Source: an uncultured Clostridia bacterium | Lineage (GTDB): Bacteria; Bacillota; Clostridia; Lachnospirales; Lachnospiraceae | NCBI GenBank assembly: GCA_946614685.1 | Contig: CAMOHF010000003.1 | Span: forward strand, 1 to 15,225 | Direction of reading: 5' to 3' | DNA: 15,225 bases | In this document: piece after piece, positions 7,601-14,962 of the stretch | How the letters are laid out: each line of letters opens with the position of its first letter | Numbering within the stretch: position 1 is the first letter of the stretch | Position numbers and translations under genes: made by a program | The notes under the pieces: generated by a model | What the model was told of the DNA's origin: nothing | Databases searched by the model: none | The model's input: the letters and a program-made list of their open reading frames with translations, nothing else

Positions 7601-9049
7601 TTACTCGCTTTTTCTCCGCTTCCAGATACCCGGGCAAAACAGCAGCAGGATCGGGAAAAGTTCCAGTCTTCCCGCCAGCATGTCGAAGATGAACACCAGC
7701 TTGGAAAACGGATTGAAGTGTCCGAAGTTCTCCATCGGACCGACCATCGAAAGACCGGGACCGATGTTATTGATCGTTGCGGCAACCGCCGTAAAGTTTG
7801 TCGTAAAATCCTTGTTCTCTAAAGATACCAAAAGCACCGAGGTCGCAAACAGCACGATGAAGGTGACAAGGTAGACATTCGTCGCCCGCACTACCTCATG
7901 CTCCACAGGCTTGCCTTCCATCTTGATCTTCTTCACGCTTCGCGGATGAAGGTAGGAAGTGATCTCCTTGAAGAAGGTCTTCACCAGGATGATCAGTCGT
8001 GACACCTTGATGCCGCCGCCGGTACTGCCCGCGCAGGCACCGATAAACATCAGCATCACAAGGATGGTTCTCGATGTCTCCGGCCAGAGGTCGAAGTTGG
8101 CACTTGCAAATCCGGTCGTGGTGATCACCGATCCCACCTGGAAGTAGGCGTGACGGATCGCATCGCCCACCGAGTCAAAGAGCCCGCGGATATCCCATGC
8201 GATAAAGGCTCCCGCAAGCAGGATGATGATCAGGTAGGTACGCGCTTCTTCATGATGCGCCGCATCCCGGAATTTCTTCACGGTCAGCAGATAGTATACG
8301 TAGAAATTGATTCCGAAAAGGATCATAAAGACCGTAACCACCCACTGGATATAGGGCGACTCGGTCGTAAATCCCGTATTCCTTACAGAGAAACCACCCG
8401 TACCGGCCGTACCCATCGCGTTGCAGACGGAATCAAAGACCGGCATCCTGCCGAGCAGGAGAAATGCGATCTCCGCCAGGGTGATAAAGATATAGATCCT
8501 GTAGGTGATGGACGCGGTCTTCTTCACCTTCGGAACCAGCTTGCCCACAGAGGGGCCCGGGCTTTCCGCCTTCATCAGGTTCATGTTGGTGCCGCCCGCC
8601 ATCGGAAGGACGGCAAGCAGGAAAACGATAACGCCCATACCGCCGATCCAGTGCGTAAAGCTGCGCCAGAAAATGTTACACTTCGCAAGATCCTCCACCG
8701 CGGAAAGAATGCTCGCTCCGGTTGTCGTGAATCCGGAAACGGTCTCAAACAGCGCATCCACATAGTTCGGGATGTCTCCGCAGATATAGAAGGGAAGTGC
8801 GCCGATCGCGGACATCAGGATCCACGAAAGCGCTACGGTAACAAAGCCTTCCTTCAGGTAGAAGTTGAGATCCTTCGGCTTCTTTAAAACGATCGCGCCT
8901 CCGACAGCGCCCTCGCCCAGAGCAACCGCCACATAGGAAAGCCCCTGGCTCTCGTGATAGATGGCAGCCACAAGCATCGGGAGCAGCATAAAAAGGGCTT
9001 CCAAGGCCATGATCCATCCCAGAATGTATACTATGACTTTGAAGTTCAT
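7601..9049 (-). CDS. trkH: TrkH-type potassium uptake channel subunit
   Basis: A 482-residue polytopic membrane protein of the TrkH/TrkG/KtrB superfamily, importing K+ together with TrkA. Its four pore loops carry recognisable selectivity-filter motifs: TTTGAS (108-113), GTGGFS (216-221), TTTGFA (310-315) and NIGPG (428-432). The conserved MLAGRLELFP (457-466) marks the last helix pair. The length and the extra N-terminal helix pair fit the TrkH form, not the shorter KtrB. The start ATG overlaps the trkA stop as ATGA (4 bases), with GGAGG 10 bases upstream inside trkA, so the two subunits are translationally coupled and likely made in a fixed ratio. The next gene starts 6 bases after the stop. 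Confidence 0.95.
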   Translation of the reverse strand: MNFKVIVYILGWIMALEALFMLLPMLVAAIYHESQGLSYVAVALGEGAVGGAIVLKKPKDLNFYLKEGFVTVALSWILMSAIGALPFYICGDIPNYVDALFETVSGFTTTGASILSAVEDLAKCNIFWRSFTHWIGGMGVIVFLLAVLPMAGGTNMNLMKAESPGPSVGKLVPKVKKTASITYRIYIFITLAEIAFLLLGRMPVFDSVCNAMGTAGTGGFSVRNTGFTTESPYIQWVVTVFMILFGINFYVYYLLTVKKFRDAAHHEEARTYLIIILLAGAFIAWDIRGLFDSVGDAIRHAYFQVGSVITTTGFASANFDLWPETSRTILVMLMFIGACAGSTGGGIKVSRLIILVKTFFKEITSYLHPRSVKKIKMEGKPVEHEVVRATNVYLVTFIVLFATSVLLVSLENKDFTTNFTAVAATINNIGPGLSMVGPMENFGHFNPFSKLVFIFDMLAGRLELFPILLLFCPGIWKRRKSE

Positions 9050-10446
9050 GCCAGAATATCCTCCACATCCTTGAATCCGGTATGTGTCGTCACAACGATG
9101 AGTCTGTCATGCGGCATCAGCACGTCGCTACCACGCGGGATGATGATGCGACCCTTGCGGTTGATACATGCGAGCAGAAGGTTCTTTTTGAGCGGCAGCT
9201 CCATGATCGGCTTATCGCAGACTTTGGAACCGCGGCGGATCCTGAACTCCAGCGCCTCCGCACGGTTGTCAAAGATGTTGTACAGCGTCTCGATATTGCT
9301 TCCGATGGAGTTTTGCATCGCGCGTACATAGGTTGCGATCCGCTCCGTTACCATGTACTGCTGGTACAGTACGGTATCTAAGTCCATATTGTCCGTGATG
9401 GGCTTGAAGTCCATACGGTTGATCTTCGTTATGATCTTCGCCTTGGAGTACTTCTTCGCATAAAGTGTCAGCAGGATGTTCTCCTCATCGAGTCCCGTAA
9501 GCGGAATGAAGGAATCGGTCTGCGCAAGTCCCTCCTCGGTCAGAAGCTTCGTATCGCTTCCGTCTCCGTTTAAGACAAGAGTCTTGGTAAGCTGTAATGC
9601 CAGCTCCTCACAGTGCTTGCCGTCACGCTCGAGGATCTTCACGTCAATGTTCATATCCTCGAGTTCCTTCGCAAGATAGTAAGCAGTCTTGCTTCCTCCG
9701 ACGATCATACAGTTTTTCACGTGCTTGGTATCAATACCGATCTTCTTGAAGAAGCGGTGCGTATTGATGGGCGTGGCGATCACCGAAATGGCGTCCCCCG
9801 CCTGAAATGTCGTGGAACCGTCTGCGATAAAGAGGTTGCCCTCGCGCTCCACGCCGCAGAACAGCATGTCGATATTCAAATCTCTGGTCTCGGAAACCGA
9901 CTTTCCGCAGAGATAATTCTTTTCGGGAAGTTTGAATTTTACGAGCTCGGCGTTCCCCTTGGCAAATGCATCGATCTCCAAGGCTCCCGGCATACGAAGC
10001 AGACGCGCCATCTCCTGTGCGATATCAAGCTCCGGATTGATGATCAAAGAGATACCGAGCTGCTCACGGATGTAGGAAAGCTCCTCCGCGTAGTCCGGGT
10101 TTCTGACTCTTGCGATGGAAGCGCAGTCTGCCATCCTCTGTGCCATGGAACAGCACAGAAGGTTTAATTCGTCGGACTCGGTCACTGCGATCATCAGATC
10201 ACATTTGCTGATGCCCGCCTCCATCTGGACGCTGTAGCTTGCGCCGTTGCCCGTGACACCCATCACGTCATAGGTACTCGTGATGCGCTGCACGACCGTC
10301 GGATCTTCATCGATCACGGTAATGTCGTGTCCCGCCGCCGAAAGTCTGGCAACCAGGGTCGCTCCGACCTTGCCGCAGCCGGCGATGATTATGGATAAAC
10401 GGTTTTTATTCTGCTCTTTTGGTTCCTTCTTCAGTGGATTATGCAT
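9046..10446 (-). CDS. trkA: TrkA, double-RCK regulatory subunit of potassium uptake
   Basis: A 466-residue cytosolic, nucleotide-binding gating protein that assembles as a ring on TrkH. It contains two RCK units in tandem, as in full-length TrkA. The first Rossmann fold has GCGKVG (23-28) and the acidic VIDED (44-48) that binds the ribose of NAD(H). RCK_C 1 spans about 155-235. The second Rossmann fold starts IVGGSKTAYYLAKELE (248-263), with a less regular glycine motif than the first. RCK_C 2 spans about 385-465. A lysine-rich tail of about 15 residues precedes the first fold. AAGGAG inside the end of the DUF1934 gene lies 9-10 bases before the ATG, and only 6 bases separate the two genes. 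It overlaps trkH by 4 bases. Confidence 0.94.
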   Translation of the reverse strand: MHNPLKKEPKEQNKNRLSIIIAGCGKVGATLVARLSAAGHDITVIDEDPTVVQRITSTYDVMGVTGNGASYSVQMEAGISKCDLMIAVTESDELNLLCCSMAQRMADCASIARVRNPDYAEELSYIREQLGISLIINPELDIAQEMARLLRMPGALEIDAFAKGNAELVKFKLPEKNYLCGKSVSETRDLNIDMLFCGVEREGNLFIADGSTTFQAGDAISVIATPINTHRFFKKIGIDTKHVKNCMIVGGSKTAYYLAKELEDMNIDVKILERDGKHCEELALQLTKTLVLNGDGSDTKLLTEEGLAQTDSFIPLTGLDEENILLTLYAKKYSKAKIITKINRMDFKPITDNMDLDTVLYQQYMVTERIATYVRAMQNSIGSNIETLYNIFDNRAEALEFRIRRGSKVCDKPIMELPLKKNLLLACINRKGRIIIPRGSDVLMPHDRLIVVTTHTGFKDVEDILA

Positions 10447-10452
10447 CTTCGC

Positions 10453-10866
10453 TTACTCCTTAAACACAACGATGGATACTTCCATGGGAGCGTCCTCACC
10501 GCCCGCCAATGCAAGTGTATAGTTGATCTTCGTTCTGAAGTGCTCTTCCGGCACCGCTTCCGAGAGGAATTCGTAGGTGTCGGTCTTTAATACGGCAGGA
10601 AATCTGCCGTAGGGTGTTTTGTAAAACGTATTGTGCGTAAGACCCTTCTCGAACCGGAAGACCGTGGAGATCTCGCCCTCCCTGGTCAGGTGACAGCCCT
10701 GTGCATCGATACGGATGCGGGTCTTCGTCGTAACCCCGTCTCCGGACAGATCCTCCACAAAGGAAAGCTCCGCCGCACCGTCTTCCGTGCGCATTATGGC
10801 AGGAAGGCGACTTTCGGATATCACGCCGTCGCCGTCTTTTGTCGTAAACAGCAGATTTACTTTCAT
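10453..10866 (-). CDS. DUF1934 (YwiB-like) calycin-fold protein
   Basis: A 137-residue protein with alternating strand-like segments, no signal peptide and no membrane segment, matching the DUF1934 family of small beta-barrel proteins in Firmicutes. Recognisable family features are the internal DGVTTKTRIRID segment, HLTREGEISTVFRFEKG (59-75) and the YKTPYGRFP segment around 82-90. No catalytic motif is visible and I assign no biochemical role. TAGGAG, made partly from the ddl stop codon, lies 5 bases before the ATG, so it is coupled to ddl; trkA follows after 6 bases. The family call rests on pattern recognition. Confidence 0.82.
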   Translation of the reverse strand: MKVNLLFTTKDGDGVISESRLPAIMRTEDGAAELSFVEDLSGDGVTTKTRIRIDAQGCHLTREGEISTVFRFEKGLTHNTFYKTPYGRFPAVLKTDTYEFLSEAVPEEHFRTKINYTLALAGGEDAPMEVSIVVFKE

Positions 10867-10874
10867 TGATTCTC

Positions 10875-11921
10875 CTACGGACGCTCCGTCGCCATCTCGA
10901 TCAGACGCTCTACCTGCTCGCGGATGGGGATTCCGGCCGCGTCAAAGAGCATCGGATACATACTGATGGAGGTAAATCCGGGCAGTGTGTTGATCTCGTT
11001 AAATACGACCTGATTCGTCGCCTTCTCTACAAAGAAATCGACTCTTGCAAGTCCGAATCCGTCCAAGATGCGGAAGATCTTCACGGCATCTTTTCGGATC
11101 TCTTCTCTTACATCGGCATCGATCTCGGGATCGATAACCGTCTTGGACTCTGCATTATTATACTTTGCGTCGAAGTCATAGAACTCTGCAGCGGAGAGGA
11201 TCTCTCCCACACCGGACGCCTGAATGTCATCGTCATGGCCCATCACGCCGCACTCGATCTCGCGTCCCACGATGGTCTCTTCCACAAGGATCTTGAAATC
11301 GTGCTGCGCAGCTTCCTTAAGACCCGCAATAAGAGATGCCCGGTCGGTTGCCTTGGTGACACCCTTCGAGGAACCTGCCTTGGAAGGCTTGACGAATACG
11401 GGATAGGAAAGTGCTTCCTCCACACGTCCGACCACCTTGTCCATATCCGCAAGCTGTCTCTTGATCACGGGTACCCACTTTGCCTGGCGAATGCCGAGGG
11501 TATCCACGATCATCTTGGTATAGAATTTGTCCATGGAGGCCATGGATGCGAAGACGCCGCAGCCCACGTAAGGGATGCCGCTCATCTCGAACAGTCCCTG
11601 GATGGTTCCGTCTTCGCCGTACATACCGTGGAGCACGGGGAAGATGCAGTCAAGCTTCACGGGATCCTTACCGTCCGTGAGAAGCTCGCCCTTCGTATCG
11701 GGAGAGATGATGGCAGGTGTTCCCTTCTCCCTCCAGCTTCCGTCTTCAATCTGCGCGATATCGTCGACGAGAAGCCAGTGGCCCTCCTTCGTGATACCGA
11801 TCAGATACATATCATACTTCATCGTATCTACGGCGCGGATGATGGTGCACACTGAGATACAGCTTACTTCATGCTCTGAGGAACGACCGCCGAAGATGAC
11901 GGCCAGGTTCTTTTTTGACAT
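10875..11921 (-). CDS. ddl: D-alanine--D-alanine ligase
   Basis: A 348-residue cytosolic ATP-grasp ligase making D-Ala-D-Ala for peptidoglycan precursors. Diagnostic motifs are GGRSSEHEVS (11-20), PVLHGMYGEDGTIQG (95-109), VKPSKAGSSKGV (177-188), the omega-loop EFYDFDAKY (246-254), RVDFF (293-297) and FNEINTLPGFT (307-317), in which Glu309 and Asn311 bind metal. The residue after DAK is Tyr254, the Y-type residue of D-Ala-adding ligases; F-type enzymes that make D-Ala-D-lactate have Phe there, so ordinary vancomycin-sensitive precursors are expected. The frame is open to a GTG at 11975, but the ATG at 11921 gives the normal family N-terminus and has AAAAGGGG 8 bases upstream. It is the first gene of the unit DUF1934-trkA-trkH-GT-GT. 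Confidence 0.96.
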   Translation of the reverse strand: MSKKNLAVIFGGRSSEHEVSCISVCTIIRAVDTMKYDMYLIGITKEGHWLLVDDIAQIEDGSWREKGTPAIISPDTKGELLTDGKDPVKLDCIFPVLHGMYGEDGTIQGLFEMSGIPYVGCGVFASMASMDKFYTKMIVDTLGIRQAKWVPVIKRQLADMDKVVGRVEEALSYPVFVKPSKAGSSKGVTKATDRASLIAGLKEAAQHDFKILVEETIVGREIECGVMGHDDDIQASGVGEILSAAEFYDFDAKYNNAESKTVIDPEIDADVREEIRKDAVKIFRILDGFGLARVDFFVEKATNQVVFNEINTLPGFTSISMYPMLFDAAGIPIREQVERLIEMATERP

Positions 11922-11947
11922 AGTCTTGTCCCCTTTTCTTCTTATGC

Positions 11948-11969
11948 GCTGTATGCAGTGACATACAGC
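11948..11969 (-). promoter_or_regulatory. Hairpin in the ddl leader
   Basis: GCTGTATG (11948-11955) and CATACAGC (11962-11969) form a perfect 8-bp stem around a 6-base loop in the roughly 60-base leader of the ddl transcript, ending about 26 bases before the start codon. No T-run follows, so it is not a terminator; it may stabilise the mRNA or affect translation. No known riboswitch is recognised. Confidence 0.5.
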
Positions 11970-11987
11970 CCGCACTTTTAAAGCTAC

Positions 11988-12016
11988 ATTATACTCCTTC
12001 TTGCGCGAAGTCGCAA
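11988..12016 (-). promoter_or_regulatory. Predicted sigma-A promoter of the ddl-trk-glycosyltransferase unit, with an embedded palindrome
   Basis: On the minus strand the -35 TTGCGA (12011-12016) and a consensus -10 TATAAT (11988-11993) are 17 bp apart, placing the start site near 11981. A 6-bp inverted repeat, CTTGCG/CGCAAG with a 6-base centre (12000-12017), covers the -35 and half the spacer, which is a plausible operator position. No other promoter was noticed in the short gaps of the downstream genes. Confidence 0.72.
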
Positions 12017-12073
12017 GTTTCCGACATGCAGCGCCCGGACGCTTGTTTCAGAGGACGCTGTATCTACTTTCCC

Positions 12074-12254
12074 GGCGTCGCTCCCGGGACGATCACCGCA
12101 CGCAAACCTATAGAAAAAACTGCCCGACAGTATTGTACAGATACACTTCGACGGAGCGCGAGGGATGATCTATAGCGCACAAAATGGTTTGTGCGCGGTG
12201 ATCGTCCCGGGAGCGACGCCAGTAAATGTCATGTAGCACTGTCGGGCAGTTTTT
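12074..12254. repeat. Interleaved long inverted repeats between ddl and the anti-sigma gene
   Basis: Two pairs of inverted repeats cross each other. Arm A (12074-12108) and arm A' (12186-12220) are 35 bases long and complementary at 33 positions. Arm B (12115-12131) and arm B' (12238-12254) are perfect 17-base complements. The order A-B-A'-B' means the two stems cannot coexist except as a pseudoknot. In addition, segment 12162-12183 pairs with 12188-12208: a perfect 9-bp stem with ATGG loop (12175-12196), then a second 9-bp helix across a small internal loop. So A' has two competing partners. No coding frame is apparent. It could be a repeat element, a compound terminator or an RNA switch. 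Confidence 0.8.
12114..12254 (-). terminator. Possible compound intrinsic terminator of the sigma/anti-sigma operon
   Basis: In minus-strand RNA, the 17-base arm directly after the anti-sigma stop pairs with a second arm ending in six U (12119-12114). The 106-base interior folds into its own hairpin (12162-12208). This gives a branched hairpin plus U-run, atypical because of the long distance between arms. The plus strand also ends in TTTTTGTTTT after arm B', so termination could work in both directions. Confidence 0.5.
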
Positions 12255-12257
12255 GTT

Positions 12258-13181
12258 TTAGTCTTCCACGAAGGTGAGCACTCCGTCTTCAAAGACGACA
12301 GTGCCTGTGATGCCGGCTTTCGGGATGTCGGGATTGCCGAGGACACCGGGCAGTTTCCGGATGACGAGTCTTCCGTCCTCGATGCCGTCCACCCTGTAGT
12401 CGATATTGTCCATTCGGCCGCTCAGTCTGTAGCCTTTTTCATTTGCGGCATCATAGACGACGACCATATCGGACTCCCATCCGCTTCCGATGGTTACGGT
12501 AGTGACCAGATCCTCTTCGCCGTCTCCCGTCACATCATAGAACAGGGTTCCGTAGTATCTCGCAAAGGTCTTGATCTCACTTTGCAGGTAATCGTTTAAA
12601 CCTTTTTCGGCCTTCCCGACTGCGTCGACCGGTCCGACAGCTTCCGTGGCAGCTTCCGTAGTAGCCTCCACACGGGCCTCGGTCGTATCTTCCGCCACCG
12701 CTTCCGCATTGTTTGAAAAGCTGATTTCGCCTTCATACGACGGTGCTTCCGACTCGTCTGCCTCTGCCCCGTAGGTTGCGCTGTCCGAACCCTTCGCTTT
12801 GAAGTCAAAGGAGAGATCCTCCCTCGCACTGTCCGACATCTGCGTCTCATCCTTGGTACGGTTTCTCTGACCGCCTAAGATGATCGCAGGGATGCCGATC
12901 AAAAGCAGCATGGCGGCTGCAGCGAGTGTACCGCGCATCGCACGGGACATCTTTTTCTTCTCACGGTATGCGGCAAGATCCGTCACCGGTGCCGCTTCCT
13001 TCGAAAGCACTTCCGTCACGTCTTCTCCGGCGGGTGTTCCGCCTTCCGATATACCGGCGGATATCCGATCCCACAGGTCCGGCGTATCTGCCGAAAGCGC
13101 AGCCATATAGATGGCCTCTACTTCCGCATCCGTCATATCCTGACCGATATTCAATTTTTCATCATAGGTCTTATCCGCCAT
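12258..13181 (-). CDS. Probable anti-sigma factor: single-pass membrane protein with a calcium-binding-like extracellular domain
   Basis: A 307-residue protein encoded directly after an ECF sigma gene, whose end it overlaps by 11 bases; the AAAGGAG site 7 bases before the ATG lies inside the sigma gene. Residues 1-83 are cytoplasmic and contain PDLWDRISAGI (34-44), a segment common in anti-sigma proteins of Clostridia. One transmembrane helix spans about 84-103. The outside part has an acidic, Thr/Glu/Ala-rich low-complexity stretch (about 110-190, with repeated TTEA) and a globular end with DVTGDGEEDL (216-225), which resembles the calcium-binding loop of FG-GAP or dockerin-like repeats. The likely job is to hold the sigma factor at the membrane and release it on an outside signal. 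No zinc-finger HxxxCxxC motif of classical anti-sigma proteins is seen, so the role is inferred mainly from position and topology. Confidence 0.72.
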   Translation of the reverse strand: MADKTYDEKLNIGQDMTDAEVEAIYMAALSADTPDLWDRISAGISEGGTPAGEDVTEVLSKEAAPVTDLAAYREKKKMSRAMRGTLAAAAMLLLIGIPAIILGGQRNRTKDETQMSDSAREDLSFDFKAKGSDSATYGAEADESEAPSYEGEISFSNNAEAVAEDTTEARVEATTEAATEAVGPVDAVGKAEKGLNDYLQSEIKTFARYYGTLFYDVTGDGEEDLVTTVTIGSGWESDMVVVYDAANEKGYRLSGRMDNIDYRVDGIEDGRLVIRKLPGVLGNPDIPKAGITGTVVFEDGVLTFVED

Positions 13182-13737
13182 TGATGAACTCCTTTAGTTT
13201 CGTAACACCGTTTCTGTAGTGCCATGCCACGGTTCCCTGCGGCATATTTAGCATCTCACCGATTTCCTTTAACGTCATACCGCCCGCGCATTTTAAGTCG
13301 AAGATCTCTTTTTCCTGCGGGGTAAGCACCTGCATCGCCTGCTCAATGGTGAGCCGGTTCACCGTGCTCTCCTCCACGGAACCTCCGCCGACAGAGGCAG
13401 GGTCTGCCATCTCCCGTGCGGTATCCTCCTCCGGATCCGCAGACCCGTCCAGGCTGACGGACGTCCGACTGTTCTTCCTGATGTAATCGATACACATATT
13501 CTTTGCAATGGTGGCCAGCCAGGTCTTGTGATGACCACGGCCGTCGAAGGATCCTGCCGACTTGAAGAGCCGGATGAAGAATTCCGAGGTCACATCCTCC
13601 GCTGCCTCCTTCTGCTTTAAAACACCGAAGCAGATCGCGTAGATCAGTTTGAGGTAGGCTTCATAGACGGATCGGAGTGCATCGGCATTGCCTGCCGCCA
13701 TCTGCTTCATGGCTGTATCAAATTGTTCTTCCGACAC
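13171..13737 (-). CDS. ECF-type RNA polymerase sigma factor
   Basis: A 188-residue sigma-70 family protein with only regions 2 and 4, directing RNA polymerase to a specific regulon. Region 2 covers about 20-92, with LRSVYEAYLKLIYAICFGVL, the DVTSEFFIRLF core-binding helix (48-58) and the FDGRGHHKTWLATIAKNMCIDYIRK stretch (64-88). Region 4 covers about 134-186, with LTPQEKEIFDLKCAGG and the helix-turn-helix MTLKEIGEMLNMPQGTVAWHYRNGV (154-178). I chose the GTG at 13737 because AAAGGAGG precedes it by 9-12 bases and it gives the usual family length; the open frame reaching 13860 would run through the terminator of the upstream gene. The membrane protein overlapping its 3' end is the likely anti-sigma partner. 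Confidence 0.92.
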   Translation of the reverse strand: MSEEQFDTAMKQMAAGNADALRSVYEAYLKLIYAICFGVLKQKEAAEDVTSEFFIRLFKSAGSFDGRGHHKTWLATIAKNMCIDYIRKNSRTSVSLDGSADPEEDTAREMADPASVGGGSVEESTVNRLTIEQAMQVLTPQEKEIFDLKCAGGMTLKEIGEMLNMPQGTVAWHYRNGVTKLKEFINGG

Positions 13738-13791
13738 GTCTTTCCCCCTCCTTTCTAATATACGAACCGGGTCTGCCGATTTATGGTAAAT

Positions 13792-13820
13792 CTTATAAAA
13801 AAACATGCACCCTGTGTCAC
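13792..13820 (-). promoter_or_regulatory. Possible sigma-A promoter of the sigma/anti-sigma operon
   Basis: On the minus strand, GTGACA (13815-13820) and TATAAG (13792-13797) each match five of six consensus bases and are 17 bp apart. Transcription would start near 13785, about 48 bases before the GTG start. The boxes lie inside the stem and T-run of the upstream terminator. An ECF-type self-dependent promoter could also exist closer to the gene but none stands out. Confidence 0.42.
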
Positions 13821-13849
13821 ATCCGAATGAGGACGTGAGTGGGCACATG
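13797..13849 (-). terminator. Strong intrinsic terminator after the hydroquinone-reductase-like gene
   Basis: In minus-strand RNA, a 9-bp outer stem (13841-13849 with 13804-13812, two G-U pairs) encloses an 8-bp inner stem (13831-13838 with 13817-13824, one G-U pair) with a 6-base loop, and is followed at once by seven U (13803-13797). It begins about 20 bases after the stop codon at 13870. Confidence 0.82.
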
Positions 13850-13869
13850 TATTTTATCACACCGAAGGG

Positions 13870-14949
13870 TCAGTGTCTCCTAAATTTTTCATCCGGCGTC
13901 TTGCTTAAACGTGCGCGATCCGTGGGCTCCGAGAAGATGGCTTCGTAATCGATTTTGTCGGAGAATCTTCCGTTAAAGGAAGTAAAAAGTGCGCCCTTGT
14001 TTCGCTCGCCTGCAAACGCGCGGAAATAGGTATTGTTTTTGAAGGCCGGAATCACATAGAGATCCCGCACATAGCCCCAGATATTCGGGTAATCCTTCAC
14101 TCTTCTCGGCTGAGGACCGAGATTTCTGTAATAATGCGTATCCCAGCGAACCAGTGTCACGTAGAATCTGACATCACTGTCCGTCACATAATCTCCAAAG
14201 AGAAAACGATTTTCGGAAAGCCGCTTTTCCAGCTTGTCCATAGCCGCATAGAAGTCGTCAAACGCCTCCTTGTAAGCCTCCAGGGACTGGCAGAATGCCA
14301 TCCTGTAGTGTGCATTATTGATATTCGGGAAGAGCCAGTCGTTAAAGTCGTCGATCTCCTTCCGAAGCTCCTCCGGATAAAGGTCCGGAGCATCCTCTGC
14401 CTGCCAGGGGCGGAAAGCCACCTCGAAGTAATTGGTCAGGCGATGATAATCGTTGTTCACAACCTTCTTCGTGGTCTTGTCCACCAGGGAAGGCACCGTA
14501 CAGCGGCCCCTGTATTCAGGGTCCGCATTCCGATAAAGCTCGCTCAAAAACTTGGTACCGAGCTCAGGATCCGTGTGATCCGGATCGTTTCTGAAGCCCC
14601 AGCCGTACTCGTTGCTCTCGCCGGAATGCTCCACGACGTTGATGCTTATGGCATCCTCAAGTCCGAGGAGTTCTCTTACGATCGATGCACGGTTTGACCA
14701 GTGACACAGCTTCGCCCAAAGCAGCTTGTATCTTCCGGGTTCCGCTTTCAGTTCTCCCTCTCCGTCACCGAAGGGGGTTGTAAAACGATTGGGCTGCCGG
14801 ACAAATGCACCCCGCTCGTCAATTTCATCTTTAATCTCTTTCGGGCGAGGGTACACACCTCGCTCCTTCGCATCCGCTTCAGCCTGCGCATCGGTCCATT
14901 CGACCGTGGAATGTGCGGATATGCTGCAGCTTGCTCCGATATCTGCCAT
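13870..14949 (-). CDS. Glutathionyl-hydroquinone reductase-like protein (ECM4/YqjG family, xi-class GST fold)
   Basis: A 359-residue cytosolic protein of the family that reduces glutathionyl-hydroquinones. A thioredoxin-like domain begins at GRYKLLWAKLCHW (72-84), followed by YGWGF (115-119), the GRCTVPSLVDK strand (148-158) and VVNND (163-167); a helical C-terminal domain contains LYPEELRKEID, FPNINNAHYR (207-216), FGDYVTDSDVRFYVTLVRWD (251-270) and YPNIWGYVRDLY (287-298). The catalytic Cys is kept as Cys82, but the usual CPWA reads CHWS, and the NNESSEI segment that binds the glutathione gamma-glutamyl group reads NNDYHRL. The ATG at 14949 has AAGGAAG 8 bases upstream; an ATG at 14973 inside cysK has no such site. 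It starts 13 bases after cysK, so both are probably one operon. The true thiol and substrate are uncertain, because most Clostridia do not make glutathione. Confidence 0.86.
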   Translation of the reverse strand: MADIGASCSISAHSTVEWTDAQAEADAKERGVYPRPKEIKDEIDERGAFVRQPNRFTTPFGDGEGELKAEPGRYKLLWAKLCHWSNRASIVRELLGLEDAISINVVEHSGESNEYGWGFRNDPDHTDPELGTKFLSELYRNADPEYRGRCTVPSLVDKTTKKVVNNDYHRLTNYFEVAFRPWQAEDAPDLYPEELRKEIDDFNDWLFPNINNAHYRMAFCQSLEAYKEAFDDFYAAMDKLEKRLSENRFLFGDYVTDSDVRFYVTLVRWDTHYYRNLGPQPRRVKDYPNIWGYVRDLYVIPAFKNNTYFRAFAGERNKGALFTSFNGRFSDKIDYEAIFSEPTDRARLSKTPDEKFRRH

Positions 14950-14962
14950 GCTTGTCACTTCC

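Noticed and set aside
6026..8887. Plus-strand open frames opposite the second glycosyltransferase and trkH (for example 6026-6700 and 8150-8887)
   Set aside because: Both overlap well-supported minus-strand genes, and their translations look like random basic or His/Arg-rich sequence.
11922..11975. GTG-started N-terminal extension of ddl
   Set aside because: It would start only a few bases after the predicted transcript start, runs through the leader hairpin, and adds residues not found in the family.
12074..12254. Insertion sequence or CRISPR
   Set aside because: There is no transposase, no clear target-site duplication and no regularly spaced direct repeats; a small non-autonomous element remains possible but unproven.
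13738..13860. Longer sigma factor starting near 13860
   Set aside because: The extension lies across the terminator and promoter, is unlike sigma factors, and the GTG at 13737 has an excellent ribosome site.
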